NCBI GenBank assembly: GCA_012064415.1
Contig: SSNU01000096.1
Coordinates: 473,439-537,438, forward strand
DNA length: 64,000 bases
Direction: 5' to 3'
DNA from: Gyrodactylus bullatarudis
Taxonomy: Eukaryota > Platyhelminthes > Monogenea > Gyrodactylidea > Gyrodactylidae
Position 1 is the stretch's first letter. Every line of letters starts with the position of its first letter. Below are positions 11,295 through 23,283 of the stretch, in pieces. The notes below the pieces were generated by a model. It was not told the origin of the DNA. It made no database searches and saw only the letters and a list, made by a program, of their open reading frames with translations. The position numbers and the translations under genes were made by a program.

Positions 11295-13390
11295 TCAACC
11301 AGGCCTTAGAACTTTTCCTTTATTGGCCTAATATTCAAGTTTTAGAGTAGAAAAAGATGTATAAAATGACTTACTTCTATAAGTCTATGCTCTGGGGATA
11401 TTGTAGCCTTCATATGATCTTCAATGACACTCTTTGAGTATCGCTCATGTTCTGCAAACCAACGAGTTTCTTCTTCCCGATTTTTGAGAATACTAGCGAT
11501 ATCCTTGAGTAGAGCAGATGCCCAGAGTTGTATTCCAATATCGGGAAGCTTATTCCCGGCCAATATGGCCACACTAACCATCTTTTGGCTTTCCTCTGGA
11601 TTCTTTTCGTTGAAATAAATTTGACCCATGGTTATGCTGGCTGAAGCACACAGCCTATTCAATTCCTCTTCTGTGCTAAGTTGAAGGGCCTCCTTAAAGA
11701 AGTGCTTAGCATCGCTAAAATTGTTCTGGCAGAATGCCTGAAACCCTTTGACATAACGAGCAGCTGCCTTCAAGCAATAACAAGACTCCAAAACCTGGCC
11801 CCCAATCTTGTACAGTTGATTCATGAGAAACTTTTAAGAATAAAAAAAAGAAACTCATTCAAAAGATTGACATCATGAGTTCATGGACAGGGAGAGACTT
11901 ACTTCGCATTCGTTAATTTTGCTCTGTCGTATGTAGACAAGACCCAGGTTAAGACTAATCAAGATGGTCAATGAATCTCGGAATGTAAGCGTCTGAAGGA
12001 GGGGAATTCCCAAGGCTTCATTTGGATTTGCAGTACGCAGGGCAATCATGTTATTACCAAATTTAATGAGCTATTTTTGTCAATGGGAAATTTAGATCAT
12101 GCCAAACAGATTCCAATGTAAATAGATTCACTTACGCGTAAAGCTAGACTGAAATGCTTCTCAGCATAGTCCATACAATTCATGGACATGGCATAAAGAC
12201 CGATTAGAGTATGAAGTTGAGGAAGACGTTTTTTCATCAGAACTGGATTTGTAACGCAAATTTTGCAAGCCTGGCCAATTTCCGAGACGGCATTAGTCTT
12301 TAGGCCCATGACAAGCTTTCCAATTACGGTATGCTCGATTACATTGAGTAGGAATATTTTAAGTAATGGATTTGAATCCATAACTGAGAGTTTGTCTATC
12401 TGCATGATGGCCTTGTCTGCGGAGCGTTGAGCTTTCTCCAGCCATCCACTCTGGGTTGCTTGCATAACGGTGATGAGATAGACTAAAATAACCATATATT
12501 CTCGTGGCATCCATTGGAACTTGTCAATATCCCTATCAGTGGTCATGTTGGAATCTGGAAAATGGGAAAATTACACTAAGAAGATCCTTCTGAATAACTT
12601 TCAACTTACATTCATCCATGGCGGCGAATTGTTGAATACTCTGGTGTAGTTGTCGTAGTAAGGGATGTGCAGATTTGGCTCTTCCATTAAAAAGATAAGA
12701 AGAAACTTTCAAGACTAGATAGAATATCCGCAACGCCTCAGTCTGATACGAGTTACACTGAATACTTTCGAGAGTCTTTTGAAATCCATCAATAATCAGA
12801 TTGGCATCGTCAATTTGATGACTGGAAAGACATAACATACAACGACTGAGTGTGAATAATCCTTTCGTATAGTCAGATCCGTGTTTCTGGGCAAATTGAG
12901 ATCCGTTTTCAAGAAGTTCGCAAGCAGTAACAGTGTCACCTTCTTGCACGTGTAAATGAGCTAGTCTGAAAATAGACCGACAATGCCAATAAGGATCTGT
13001 GTTAGATGATCTCATGGAATCTTTAATGACACAAACAGCTTCATAATGCCTGTCTTTCTTTTCAAGGTGATCAGCCAGAGCTTCAGAAGCCTCATATCGA
13101 ATATTATCATACGGAGGCTTCAGGCGTACACCAAGCTCACGAGCCTTTTCAAGATGAAAGCTGATTAATTCCTCCGATTCTCCATATTGCAATAAAAGTT
13201 TGCCTATTTGCAAGTGAGTTTTGGCTTCCAAATGAACAGGTAATTTGAAGTAGAATATTGACTTGAGACAATGGATAGCCAACCTGATATTTGGAGGATT
13301 AGAGGTTCTGAAGAATTCTGCAAAACTGAGCAACGAAGAGTAGCATTGAAAGCTGTGAGACCCGGAGGATTCAATTATCTTACTTTCCAT
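11295..13390 (-). CDS. MAU2: MAU2 chromatid cohesion factor (SCC4), cohesin-loader subunit
   Basis: Five exons on the minus strand (12610-13390, 12136-12554, 11903-12070, 11375-11830, 11295-11327) join in phase to give 618 residues, close to the ~613 of human MAU2. Recognisable family stretches include 'FAEFFRTSNPPNIRLAIHCL', 'DPYWHCRSIFRLAHLH', 'QLHTLIGLYAMSMNCMDYAE' and 'DIGIQLWASALLKDI'. The protein is a chain of TPR-like helices that wraps the N-terminus of NIPBL/SCC2; the pair loads cohesin onto chromosomes in the nucleus. Introns are 55, 65, 72 and 47 bp. The last exon codes only ten residues and is the least certain. The gene shares a 108-bp upstream region with GORASP, transcribed the other way. 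Confidence 0.93.
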
Positions 13391-13498
13391 AATTACAAAT
13401 GTTTATTAACAAAAACAACAAAAAGTTTAGCAATGAAAAATTTCTTAAAATCTTTTTAGCCAAAAGTTCAAAATTATTTTACGTAACTGTAATAAAAA
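13391..13498. promoter_or_regulatory. Shared divergent promoter region MAU2/GORASP
   Basis: Only 108 bases separate the start codons of two divergently transcribed housekeeping genes, so both core promoters and 5' UTRs must lie here or overlap the neighbouring coding exons. The stretch is AT-rich with runs of A; I see no clear TATA box or initiator. Confidence 0.5.
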
Positions 13499-14901
13499 AT
13501 GGGATCTGGTGTTAGCACTGAATTACCGAGTGGCATAAAATCTGCCTGTCATGTTCTCAAAGTTCAAGATAATTCACCAGGGGAAAAAGCTGGTTTGAAA
13601 CCGTTCTTTGATTTTATCATTTCAATAAACGATGAAATTTTGGTAAATTTCTTGGCCTAATATTTTACAGACTAATGATAATATCAAAGATATCCTCTCC
13701 AAATATGCTAATAATAATGTTTCGATGAAAGTATTCTCCATCAAGACACTCTCTCTTAGAGATGTCACTTTAAATTTATCCACCGAATGGGGAGGTGTTG
13801 GTATTTTAGGCGTTAGCATCCGGTATTGTTCCGTCGAAGGCGCTGAGAAAAATATTTGGCACGTTCTTGATGTCCACCCGAAATCTCCAGCCGCTTTTGC
13901 TCGACTAAATTCTCATACTGACTATATAATTGGCTCTGATGTTTTGTTAGATGATGTTAGTTTACTTAATTTTATTCTTAGGAATCATCCTTCTATCAAT
14001 TCATTGAAGAGAATGACGGTAAAGTAGTCAAGCTTTATGTATATGACTCGGTTAAAGATGATTGTCGGGAAGTTTCTATTACTCCCAATTCAAATTGGGG
14101 AGGTGCTGGTCTTCTAGGCTGCGACATTGGATATGGATATCTACACAGGATACCTGCCAAAATTAACGATGTATCTGAAAATGACAGAGAGCCAAAGAAA
14201 AGAATTGAGACGCAAAATTTCGATATTTCTGCTAATCATGAACCTGAAGCTTCAACAAACGAAAATGTCTGCGTTTCTAAATTTGAGTCTCATCACGTAG
14301 AAGCTGAAAACCCCAACGATCCTACTCCAGCTCCAATTCCAGATCCTAGTAACATCTTTGATTCACAAATGAGTAACATTGCCCTCCCTGGAATGCCACC
14401 TCTAAATGTTCCACTTAATTCAAGTGAGTTTTTCAAAAATACTCGATACTGTACTAATTGCATTTAATGAATTTAATTATCTTAGTCCAAGCTATTCCAT
14501 CGCAAGAACCTGTTGGAATTAATAGCAATGATCAATATTTTAATACAACTCAGTATAATTTGCCTCCAGTTCATGTACCTCAACTACAAAATGTGCCAAT
14601 TCCTTCATATAATAACACAGCTCCGATGCAAAATACTGAGTTCGCCCTTCAATATAATCCATATAACATGAATAATATTTATAATAGTATGCCGCCACTA
14701 ATGAATCATAATTACTCACAAAATTGTGGCGAAAAGTTCAATCAGAGTTATTCAAGCAGTCAGATACCAATGCCCAATTTCAGTGAAACTCCTCAGTACA
14801 CTCCTACGCCTCAATTTTCATATTACAATGTTAATCAAAATAATAAAGATGCTAATCATACAATGCCACCATTCAACTATCAAGAAAATTTGGGAGTTTG
14901 A
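13499..14901 (+). CDS. GORASP: Golgi reassembly-stacking protein (GRASP65/55 family)
   Basis: Exons 13499-13642, 13671-13955, 13982-14423 and 14486-14901 give 428 residues. The protein starts MGSGVS; Gly2 is the expected N-myristoylation site anchoring it to cis/medial Golgi membranes. Two GRASP-type PDZ domains follow: PDZ1 with 'ENSPxxxAGL'-like '[17 protein letters not shown]', and PDZ2 with '[15 protein letters not shown]', 'TDYIIGSD' and '[20 protein letters not shown]'. The C-terminal half is Pro/Asn/Gln-rich and probably disordered, like the SPR tail. The PDZ domains oligomerise in trans to stack cisternae. The first two introns are only 28 and 26 bp; reading through either breaks the conserved PDZ sequence, so they are real. 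Whether it is orthologous to GRASP65 or GRASP55 cannot be told, as invertebrates normally have one gene. Confidence 0.95.
13643..13670 (+). other. 28-bp intron of GORASP
   Basis: It starts GTAAAT and ends TTTTACAG. Its removal joins 'INDEIL' to '[13 protein letters not shown]' in phase, matching the GRASP PDZ1 sequence. It is near the lower size limit for spliceosomal introns. Confidence 0.9.
13956..13981 (+). other. 26-bp intron of GORASP
   Basis: It starts GTTAGT and ends ATTCTTAG. Splicing yields 'DVLLDD' followed by '[20 protein letters not shown]', the expected PDZ2 region. Without splicing the frame ends at a stop codon 46 bases further on. Confidence 0.9.
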
Positions 14902-15332
14902 AAATTTTCTATTATTTTAACCAAGATTGTTATTTATAAATAATATTTATAATTTATTGGAACACTCAATAATTAAATTTTATTCTAAATCAAAAATCTC
15001 TTTTGGATATTTATGACGTTATAACGAAAATTTTATTCATTGAAAACAATTAAACCATCGTCAACTCTATTAACTCTAATAGTATCAATTTACAGTAAAT
15101 TGATTTTATGGTGAATTGACGATAAATTGATAGTTTTAGAATTATTAACATTATTTTATATCATATAATAATTATATGATAAATAATTATAATAATTATA
15201 TTATAATTGAATCACCAAAAACCGAAGTTTTGAAGCTGCAGCATAATTAAAGATTTAGATGAATATAAAAATAAATTTGTTTTATTTTGTTATTTCAAGT
15301 TGCACTATTTGAAATCTAATCGTGTTAAAATC
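14902..15332. other. Short intergenic region GORASP-RPS3
   Basis: AT-rich. It should hold the GORASP 3' UTR (possible ATTAAA near 14974) and the RPS3 promoter. A small inverted repeat of 'taaattgat' and 'ataattat' blocks lies around 15085-15205. A pyrimidine-rich acceptor-like site 'gttatttcaag' ends 34 bases before the RPS3 start. Confidence 0.4.
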
Positions 15333-16096
15333 ATGGCTAAAGCTATCGAGCCTTCTCAAAAGAAGAAAGTATGTTAATATTGCCTTTATCTCTGTAGTTC
15401 ATAAAAAGTGGTGTTTTCCAAGCTGAGCTTGGTGAGATGCTCAAGAGAGAACTTGCTGAAGAGGGATACGCAGGTCTCAAAATCAGAGAATCACATAAAA
15501 AGACCGAAGTTATTATCAAAGCCACCAAAACTCAAAACGTTATTGGTGAAGGCTCCAAGAGAATTAGAGAGCTCACTTCTCTTATAGAGAAACGTTTCGG
15601 ATATGCCCCAGGTACACTTGATCTTTATGCCGACAAAGTACCTGTCAGAGGTCTCTCTGCTGTTGCTCAAGCTGAAGCACTTAAATTCAGACTTATGGGT
15701 GGTATGCCAGTCAGAAAGTAATTCGAATATCAGTTTAATATCAATCTTAGAGCCTGTTATGGTGTTCTCAAGCTCATCACTGAAAGTGGTGCACGAGGTG
15801 CTGAAGTCATTGTTTCTGGTAAAATCAAGGGTCAAAGAGCAAAGGCTATGAAATTCTGCGATGGTCTCATGATCCACTCTGGTGACCCTGCAAATTATTA
15901 CATTGACCGTGCCGTTAGACACGTTCTTTTGCCACAAGGCATTCTTGGCATTAAAGTCAAAATCATGTTGTGCCATGACCCAACTGGTAAAGCTGGTTGC
16001 AAGTATTACTTGCCCGATCAGGTCATTATATCTACTCCCAAAGAAGAAGTACTTACTGGAGATCCCTACTCAGAAGACCAAAATGTTAAGAACTAA
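15333..16096 (+). CDS. RPS3: 40S ribosomal protein S3 (uS3)
   Basis: Exons 15333-15368, 15398-15717 and 15751-16096 give 233 residues (human 243). The sequence follows animal RPS3 throughout: '[13 protein letters not shown]', the KH-domain stretch '[18 protein letters not shown]', '[20 protein letters not shown]' and '[10 protein letters not shown]'. RPS3 sits at the mRNA entry channel of the small subunit. The introns are 29 bp and 33 bp, and the second splits a Lys codon; both are demanded by the conserved protein. The short C-terminal tail lacks the Pro-rich end of vertebrate RPS3. The stop lies 36 bases from the PSMD5 stop on the other strand. Confidence 0.97.
15369..15397 (+). other. 29-bp intron of RPS3
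   Basis: It begins GTATGT and ends TCTGTAG. Removal joins '[12 protein letters not shown]' to '[15 protein letters not shown]' exactly where animal RPS3 reads (K)FVADGIFKAEL. Confidence 0.93.
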
Positions 16097-16118
16097 TTTA
16101 ATATAGCTTTGGGAAAAA

Positions 16119-16133
16119 ATTAAATTTTTTATT
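16119..16133. terminator. Facing poly(A) signals of RPS3 (+) and PSMD5 (-)
   Basis: ATTAAA at 16119-16124 is placed to serve RPS3. The plus-strand TTTATT at 16128-16133 is AATAAA on the minus strand, 5' of which the PSMD5 stop begins, sharing one base with it. Cleavage 10-30 bases beyond each signal would end each mRNA inside the other gene's transcribed region. Confidence 0.5.
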
Positions 16134-17641
16134 CATTCCATTGCAATCTGGGTTACATTAGAATTTTTACCGAATATTCCTTCTTTGACATAGTTTTCAA
16201 ACCTCTCCCTTAGGCTGCCTCCGACTTTTTTAGCCAGAATCTGATTTATTTCCAACTTTATTTCCAATAGTGATTTCTTCTCTTCGACTATGTTAGCCTC
16301 ACATATCCTACTCAAGAGGTAGTCTAATGTCTTGTTGTTATTAATTATTAAATCATAAGTGAAATCGTTCTTTGCAAGCCCCTTTAACACGATCAGAACC
16401 AACTTCCTCATTCTCAGATATGGCAATTTGGTATGCTCAGCTAGACGATCCAACAGGTTCTTACCGGCATTCAAGTGTAGAATTAAATCCGACTTTGTTT
16501 TCTGGCATTTGATACAAGTACAATAATCAACATTGCAAATGAAAGCAAGACAGCTCAGTATTTTTTCATCAGATGAAGAGAATGTGTAAACCAAGTGCTT
16601 CAATTTAGGCAAAAATTCATTCCATTCTTTCGATAATAATTTTATGCAAAATTCTAGACAATTTTCATATTGAAGAGACCAAGAGATGGCTTCAATAGCA
16701 TCGATTGATGTATTGTTCAGCTCCTTTTTAAAGTACTCGACAAAAGTTTCGTTCTCACTCCAATATTTTGGATCACCTTTCATCAGTCCGATCATAACAG
16801 AATTAATATCTAGAAAAATAAGTTTAATTTAAATTATCAGCTTACATGGCTTCTTGAGATTACTAAAGGGATCAGAATCAATATTCTTGACAAGATTAAG
16901 GAACGAATAAGATGATTTATTCAATAGTTGGAAGCCATCCCTTGTATCTAAAAATGGAATGATTACTTGGAAAAAGTTGATCGATATCAAAAAGTCTGAA
17001 TTCTGAATGTAACCGTCAACTTCAGGCTGAGTCAGAACATCCTCAAGATACTTGTTAAAGAAGGAATTCTTTCCCGACAATTCAATGTAGAGTTCAAGAG
17101 CACGTAATTTAGACACGTAACTAGTCAATTTAAGAGTATGCTCATGAAGTTTAGGATTTGCCTCAATTAGGGAGCACATGTTTGGGTATTTTTTAAAATA
17201 ATTCTTGGAATGTGTCATTACTCCTTCATGTTCATCAAAAATGTTTAGGAAAATATTAAAAATAATGGAGGAATCCAATCTAACTTCTTGTGGGCCATTT
17301 AGATAAGACACAAGCTTCTCAAGGAGGAATATCTTAAACTGACTATTCTGCGATGTCAAGACACTGTTTACACTTTCCGGATTTTTTTCGATGTAATTTT
17401 TCAAATCTACTGTATCGAATATTTTCGAGGTGAACTTTAAGGCTAAGTTGTATACTTCAGAATTAGTTAGATCCATTTTTATAAGCATTTCAACAATCTT
17501 TGATTCTTCGGCAATGTAATTGAAATCTTGTATGTTCATATTTGAAAACATTATTTCAAGATTATTGTAGTCATCAAGGGATGCGTCCCTTTGACTAATT
17601 TCATTGATAAGTCTGGAAGCATCAGATTTCTGCGGACTCAT
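16133..17641 (-). CDS. PSMD5: 26S proteasome non-ATPase subunit 5 (S5b), base assembly chaperone
   Basis: Exons 16846-17641 and 16133-16809 (minus) join in phase across a 36-bp intron to give 490 residues (human 504). It is all alpha-helical HEAT/ARM-like repeats. Matches to the family include 'DSDPFSNLKKP...INSVMIGL', the C-terminal 'LPYLRMRKLVLIVLKGLAKN' block and a final 'LRERFENYVKEGIFG', aligned with the human 'LRLRTYLSEGPYYV' end. S5b holds Rpt1/Rpt2 and Rpn1 during assembly of the proteasome base and leaves before the mature particle forms. The sequence is quite diverged, but length and local pattern agree. An AG three bases before the ATG could be a splice acceptor in the 5' UTR. Confidence 0.85.
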
Positions 17642-19659
17642 TCACTAAGTGATATTTTTTCAAATTTGAAACTCAACTTAAGCAACTGATAATGAAATTA
17701 CAAATTTTCATATGATTTTACTAAATAGTGGGAGAATATTCTGGTAAAAAAGAAAATTCCAAGTAATTTTTCGATTAACTAATTTTCAGAACATATTTAG
17801 GCCAAGTTGAGAGATTAAGACTAAAGGAAACTTCCAAGGCTCAATTCTGATTCTAAATCAAATTGAAAGAGTGAGTCAAATACAGAATAAAACTATTTTT
17901 AATCTTCTTTCATTCGTAATGGCTACAATTGGTCCTTCAACTATGATAAATTTTACAATAATTTAATAATTATGTATCGTTTACCTATCTATCAAATCAC
18001 ATCTAGTTAAACTTTTGATATTAGTCTATTTCTCACCAATTTATTTATTCAACATTGGTTCAACAACTAACTTTAAAATAACCACATTATAAAATCTTCA
18101 GTCTACTTGATAGTAAATAACTAAAATATTAATACATTTAAAATGATCAAAATCATTAGTCATTGAATAATATTCAATGCAGTCTGAAAATTAGAATCCC
18201 CTTAATTCCTAAAGGGGAAAAATTAAAATATTATCTATTCTTCCTTTCACACCAATTCGTAAGCTAAAAATTGTAGTTTTTGTCTAGTGTAAATCAAACT
18301 ATTCTTTTAGCAAACTATTGTTTCTGAAAGCGAGTCAAATTTTCATGTATTCTCATTTCTTTTCTTACATTCTGTTATCATGCTTTAAGAGCCAGGATCC
18401 CATTTTCTCATCACCCCACTTGTCAAGTGTCATAAAAATAGTCTACCTAATCAAATTCAAATTCCCAGTATATTTGCTCCTCATCGTCCGAATCTCTGCA
18501 CAGCCAAGCAAATAAATATTATTATTCTTGGCTCCAAACATGGATGATGTTGATGAAATTCATCCTTTTCCGCTTAGTAATCTATCGTCCTTCTCTGTTT
18601 GGAAACAAAATGTCTAAGCTTCTGCAACCGAACTGAGAGCGGGAGTATGTCACATCATCGTTGTTGAGGATGCGTAATTAGCATAATTTCTTCTGCTAAA
18701 TGCTCGCTTTACTTTTTTAAAATAATTCATCTTGGATAAACTACACTATAGTTTTAATAGTGAAATAAGACCGTAAAAGCTGAATGAAATTTTCACTTTT
18801 GTGTGATTGTAGTAAAGAATTGATTCATTGAGATTCTCAAATAATAAAACGCCATGTTATTTTGCATTAGAGATGTAACGAACTTTGACCTTGTTTTAAA
18901 TCAAAGTTTTCCGTGAAATTTTTTTTTTTTTGAAATGAAAACATTATATTGAAATTAAATTAATGAATACAAGAAAATAATAATACATTCAAGGTTATGA
19001 GTGGTTTTAATAAAGTAAGAACTGATCATGATCCCCAAGCAAGTGCAAATATCAGCTATTCAAAAAGGAAACTAGGAACTGAAATCAGTTGATTCTTCAG
19101 TTCAAACGTTTATCCCACAGATACAAGGTTAAATTTTATTGAACATAAAAGGTCTCATTATCAGAGGACTTATTCTAAATATCCACATACAATTTTGATA
19201 ACAATGATGTGTGAGACCTAAAATAACTGAAAATTCGTTTGCAATCCCATGCATAGTCGTGCATTGCCCATTTTCTCTAAATTTTCTTGTAGACATAGTG
19301 AAATAACAAAATTTAATAAAAATGATCCTAACATGATTCTTTTACTATTTTCATTGAAAAAACCCTCAAAGCCTTATCAGCAAAATAGATATTCGAAACT
19401 ATAGTGAAACGTAGTAAAAATTTATTGAAAATCTAGCGGCATTTTTAAATAAAGTCCAACTTTAAACTTGAATATTATCACAGACAAGCCTTTTGATACT
19501 TGATCTTAAATAAAATAATGTTTAGAATTCTTAGAATTATCATTTGAGTAGGTTTTTAAAATTTGTTACATCTCTATTTTCAGATCAGAATCAAATTTTT
19601 TTCCTAAATTCTCCTTTAAGAAGAGATTAAAGCAGTTTGCTTTATTATGAAATTTCAGG

Positions 19660-19785
19660 TGTACTAAGCCAGAGCAGAAAGCTGATAGGTGTAGAGAATT
19701 GTTTACAGATTATTTCTTCCTTTTTAGATTTTTAATGCAAAAATTCAAATATTTCTCGAAATTTTTACGCTTAAAAGGCTATTTC
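19660..19785 (+). repeat. Dispersed repeat E, diverged copy
   Basis: The block 'gtgtagagaattgtttacag' followed by 'attatttcttcctttttaga' matches the arrangement at 11055-11100. It is more diverged than the 11025 and 33060 copies. Confidence 0.4.
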
Positions 19786-20317
19786 TATTTCGCAGAAAAT
19801 TATGAATTCTGTTAAAATTTTGTGGGTTCTAATTCCAAGACTTTGAACAATAAAATGTGAAACATCTTTTGAGTCTATGGATGGAATTTCTTTGAAAGTA
19901 GCAGGCTTACAATGAGGATTAATAAATTTCCAATCTCCTCGGTCATTACAGTGAACATGGTTTTCCAACATTACTGTATTATTCCGACATGCGGAACTAG
20001 CTGTTAGAATCTCATTGGGCAGTAAGAACTTGTATCGTATGTCGTCTAGTTACTTTCAATTAATCATTTTAGAATATCAATAGATGAGATAATCGTAGTC
20101 TAAAACCGTCTGAATTCCTATTGGTTCAACTCAATATTAAAAACCAGTCCAATCTCTTCACTTTTAATCACCAATATAGTCCTCTGTTGTAATTAGGCCA
20201 GTATTATTCGAAATGCCCAATTAATGGTTGAGAAGTAAACTAAATTAGCAAAGAGCTTTCGTGTTTTTGAGCATTCTCGTCAAAACAACTCTGATATTTT
20301 TATGGATAAAGTTATAA

Positions 20318-20410
20318 ACTTATTCGATAACAGTATAAACCTAATTTGCGTGTTCAAAAGAATTATTCGTTTATTTATTATTTTTATTCCTTCAACTTCA
20401 GTGAATTCTC
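20318..20410 (+). repeat. Dispersed repeat F, copy 1
   Basis: It contains 'cctaatttgcgtgttcaaaa' followed by 'gaattattcgttta'. The same block occurs inverted at about 41650-41720 and direct at about 57945-58000. No coding capacity; family unknown. Confidence 0.55.
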
Positions 20411-21201
20411 TAATAATTGTATATAAAAAAGAACAAAACAACCCGATAAAAAATAGTCCACCCTCTACTATAAAGTAGTCGTATCAAAATTATAATTTAA
20501 AAATTCCAGCATCTACTTTTAATCATAATTCTTCCAATGTTTTTTAAGTCATATGATTGAAACGACCTCATATTCAGGTTTGATATGCATTAATCTACCA
20601 TGTACCAACTTTACAAAGCAACAGGTCCTAAGATTACGATTTTGAGCATTTTTCGTAATCCATCGATACAATTTATACCATTCGAATGAGAATCAAAAAT
20701 TATGTGCCTGTCCACTATTTGTTTCTAGAGCAAACTTAACAGAAAACATCAGTGGCTGTCTAAAATCAATTTCGAGTTTTATTTGCAAACATTTCATTTC
20801 TTAAAAATCATCTGAATTCCAAATTTAATATTTCTATTTTTATTCAGGATTCTTATATTTCTTTGAAAATTCGCAAGTTATTATTTTACATTCAACCTAG
20901 ATTTTAGTTACTTTGTAGTACTCAACTTCAGTTAGCTTGGAATAATCAGAGAGTACCTAGAGAGATTGAAATGGTATTTATTTTTCCACTTGTTTATATC
21001 AATAATATGTACAATGTACATTGTGTATACAATGTTGTATGTATGGAAATATCCAAGGTTATGATGAAATGTATCCAAGATGAAGAAGTAGAACAAGATA
21101 CCCTAACGAAACTATGAGAGCTAGAGAGTGAATAAATGGTTTTTTTGTTGAATAAATTTGCATAATTAATTTTGTCAATGTTGTGGTGTGTGTGGGTCGG
21201 T

Positions 21202-21224
21202 TGATGATGATGATGATGATGATG
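21202..21224 (+). repeat. Trinucleotide microsatellite (TGA)n
   Basis: About seven to eight uninterrupted TGA units follow a short TG-rich patch. It is noncoding and likely polymorphic. Confidence 0.9.
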
Positions 21225-22706
21225 AAATTTTTCGTCAAGAATATAAAAAAAATAACGGAGAAATAATACTCATCAAGGTGGTGGAGTAGGGTCCCGCTTG
21301 AAATGCGCAAGGAGAAAGAAAAATGGCAAGTTATGAGAAGAAGAATGAGGAGGTGTGATATTCGGCTCGCTCGCTCACTCACCCTTCTCTCCGTACGTTG
21401 GGAAAAGGAGGAATATAATCAAGAGTTATTCCAATGTCCTTCTCAATTTAGTTGGCCCCTTTTTTTTCTCTTCTCTCTAGTTCGCCAAGATTTTTCTCAC
21501 ACACATTTACAAACACAATGGATAGATTTATAATTAGTTTTCTTAAGCGGTCCAATTTCTATCATCCAATATTTAGCACATTCGTACGTTATTCCCCTGA
21601 AAAAGTTGAAATGCAGTTATATAGTATGTGATTTCTCATCTCTCCTATTTCGCATTTCCCCTATCCAACTATACATATTACACCTGGTGATTTGCATAAC
21701 TTGTCTCTTCATTCGTCTGTTATCTTTTTACTCACCAAATGTCGACAAATAAATGTCGATATAAAACTTTGTCGCCTTCTGACAGATTTAATTAAGAAGG
21801 AACATTTAAAGAGACTTGATATAACAGTTAGTTAAGGGAAACAAACCTGAATCAGAAGCGTACTTTGAGGAAGTATGAGAATTTGGGTTATTTCTGTCCC
21901 ATGTCATCGTATTATTATTATTCGTTTAAGGGTCAGAAAATACTTCCCATTCGATAGGAATTCTATAAATCTTCTGAAATACGCAAATTATCTGTCGTCC
22001 GTCTATACTAATAGCTAAGATTGGAAATTTTGTATGGTTTCAGAATACGTTGATAACGTATATGTGTGAAATTGACTGTATGCTATTTCTTTCAAAAAAC
22101 CAACCTTTAGTTTGGTAGTTATTGGCCAGAAAATGGCTAAATTTTTTATTTCAAGATATGAATTCAAGGTGTTCATATTTTCGAATTCTACGGGTATTGT
22201 TTCTCGATTCAAGTTTCTTTCTTTTTTCTCTTCGACCTCTGTAAGTGGATTTCAAAAAAATGTTTTTTATATTTTCAAAAACGAGTCATTTTTAAATTTT
22301 CATAATTTCTCAATTAAATGAGAAGGTTGAAAGGTCTGGTCTGCTCGAGAATGACACTCAAAGATATTTAATTTCAAGTTACATTTTCTAGTCATTTTTT
22401 ATATATTTCTCCCAGAAGCTCACTCATTCCTAGGAATTTTTTGGTAAAATAATCAAAAACTGAATACGGTATAGCCAGTATATTCCCAAAAGGGAACAAT
22501 TCCACAATTTTCCATTTCTCAACATCGTCAGATATCCCAGTACATATAGTATGTATATTGCTTCTGTTTCTTAATTTATTTCTTCGATTTTTTCCCCTTT
22601 TAAATCCCAAGAAATTTCTCTACCAAACTTTTTATTAATTCCAAAGCATTGCCTCCCTTTTCACTCAATCCAGTTTTTTCATTCATCTCCAACAAAGTAT
22701 TAATTA

Positions 22707-22846
22707 GGCTAGAAAGAGGGAGAAGCCAACCCCTCCTCAATTCGACACATGATGATGATAATAATTCAAAAGAGAATTCTCATACTATTCGACCTAATTT
22801 TGATTCATTCGACTATGATCCTGGGAATTCTGATCAGATGGAGATG
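22707..22846 (+). other. Isolated exon-like stretch
   Basis: It is flanked by an acceptor-like 'attaattag' and a donor-like GTAATT after ATGGAGATG. One frame is open with a polar, Asp/Asn/Ser-rich product ('STHDDDNNSKENSHTIRPNF'), unlike the Ile/Phe/Lys texture of random frames here. No neighbouring exon was found. It could be an exon of an unannotated gene, a relic, or chance. Confidence 0.25.
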
Positions 22847-23283
22847 GTAATTTCAAAAATCTTTTCACTCGTCTGGAGAATCATACCTTTCCAACTTTAT
22901 ATCTGTTACAGTTAAAACGGTTAATCAGACCGAAATAATTACGCTGAAACCTAATCTGAATTTCTCTATTGAAAGCCAACATATTCAAACACGGTATAGC
23001 TAGATGATATTCATAAATACACCTGAGATCATTTTCTTTTGTACTGATTTCAAGGAAAATTTACATCCTTGTCCAGTTCCTATTCATGTCTAAAAGTGCT
23101 AAACTTTTCAGATTTTCTATTGTGTTTCAGAAAAAATCTCGAATTAGCTCTTAAATGACCTCATGTGTAAAAAGAATCAAAGGAAAATATGGGGCTTGAT
23201 TAGTAATAGATCTTTCAAATAAAGACTTGATAAGGGAATAAATACAAATAGGATTGGTTGATAGAAGAATTTCACCTGAATTT

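Noticed and set aside
15491..15976. A 161-codon open frame on the minus strand
   Set aside because: It is the antisense shadow of RPS3 exons and intron; the plus-strand protein is unmistakable.
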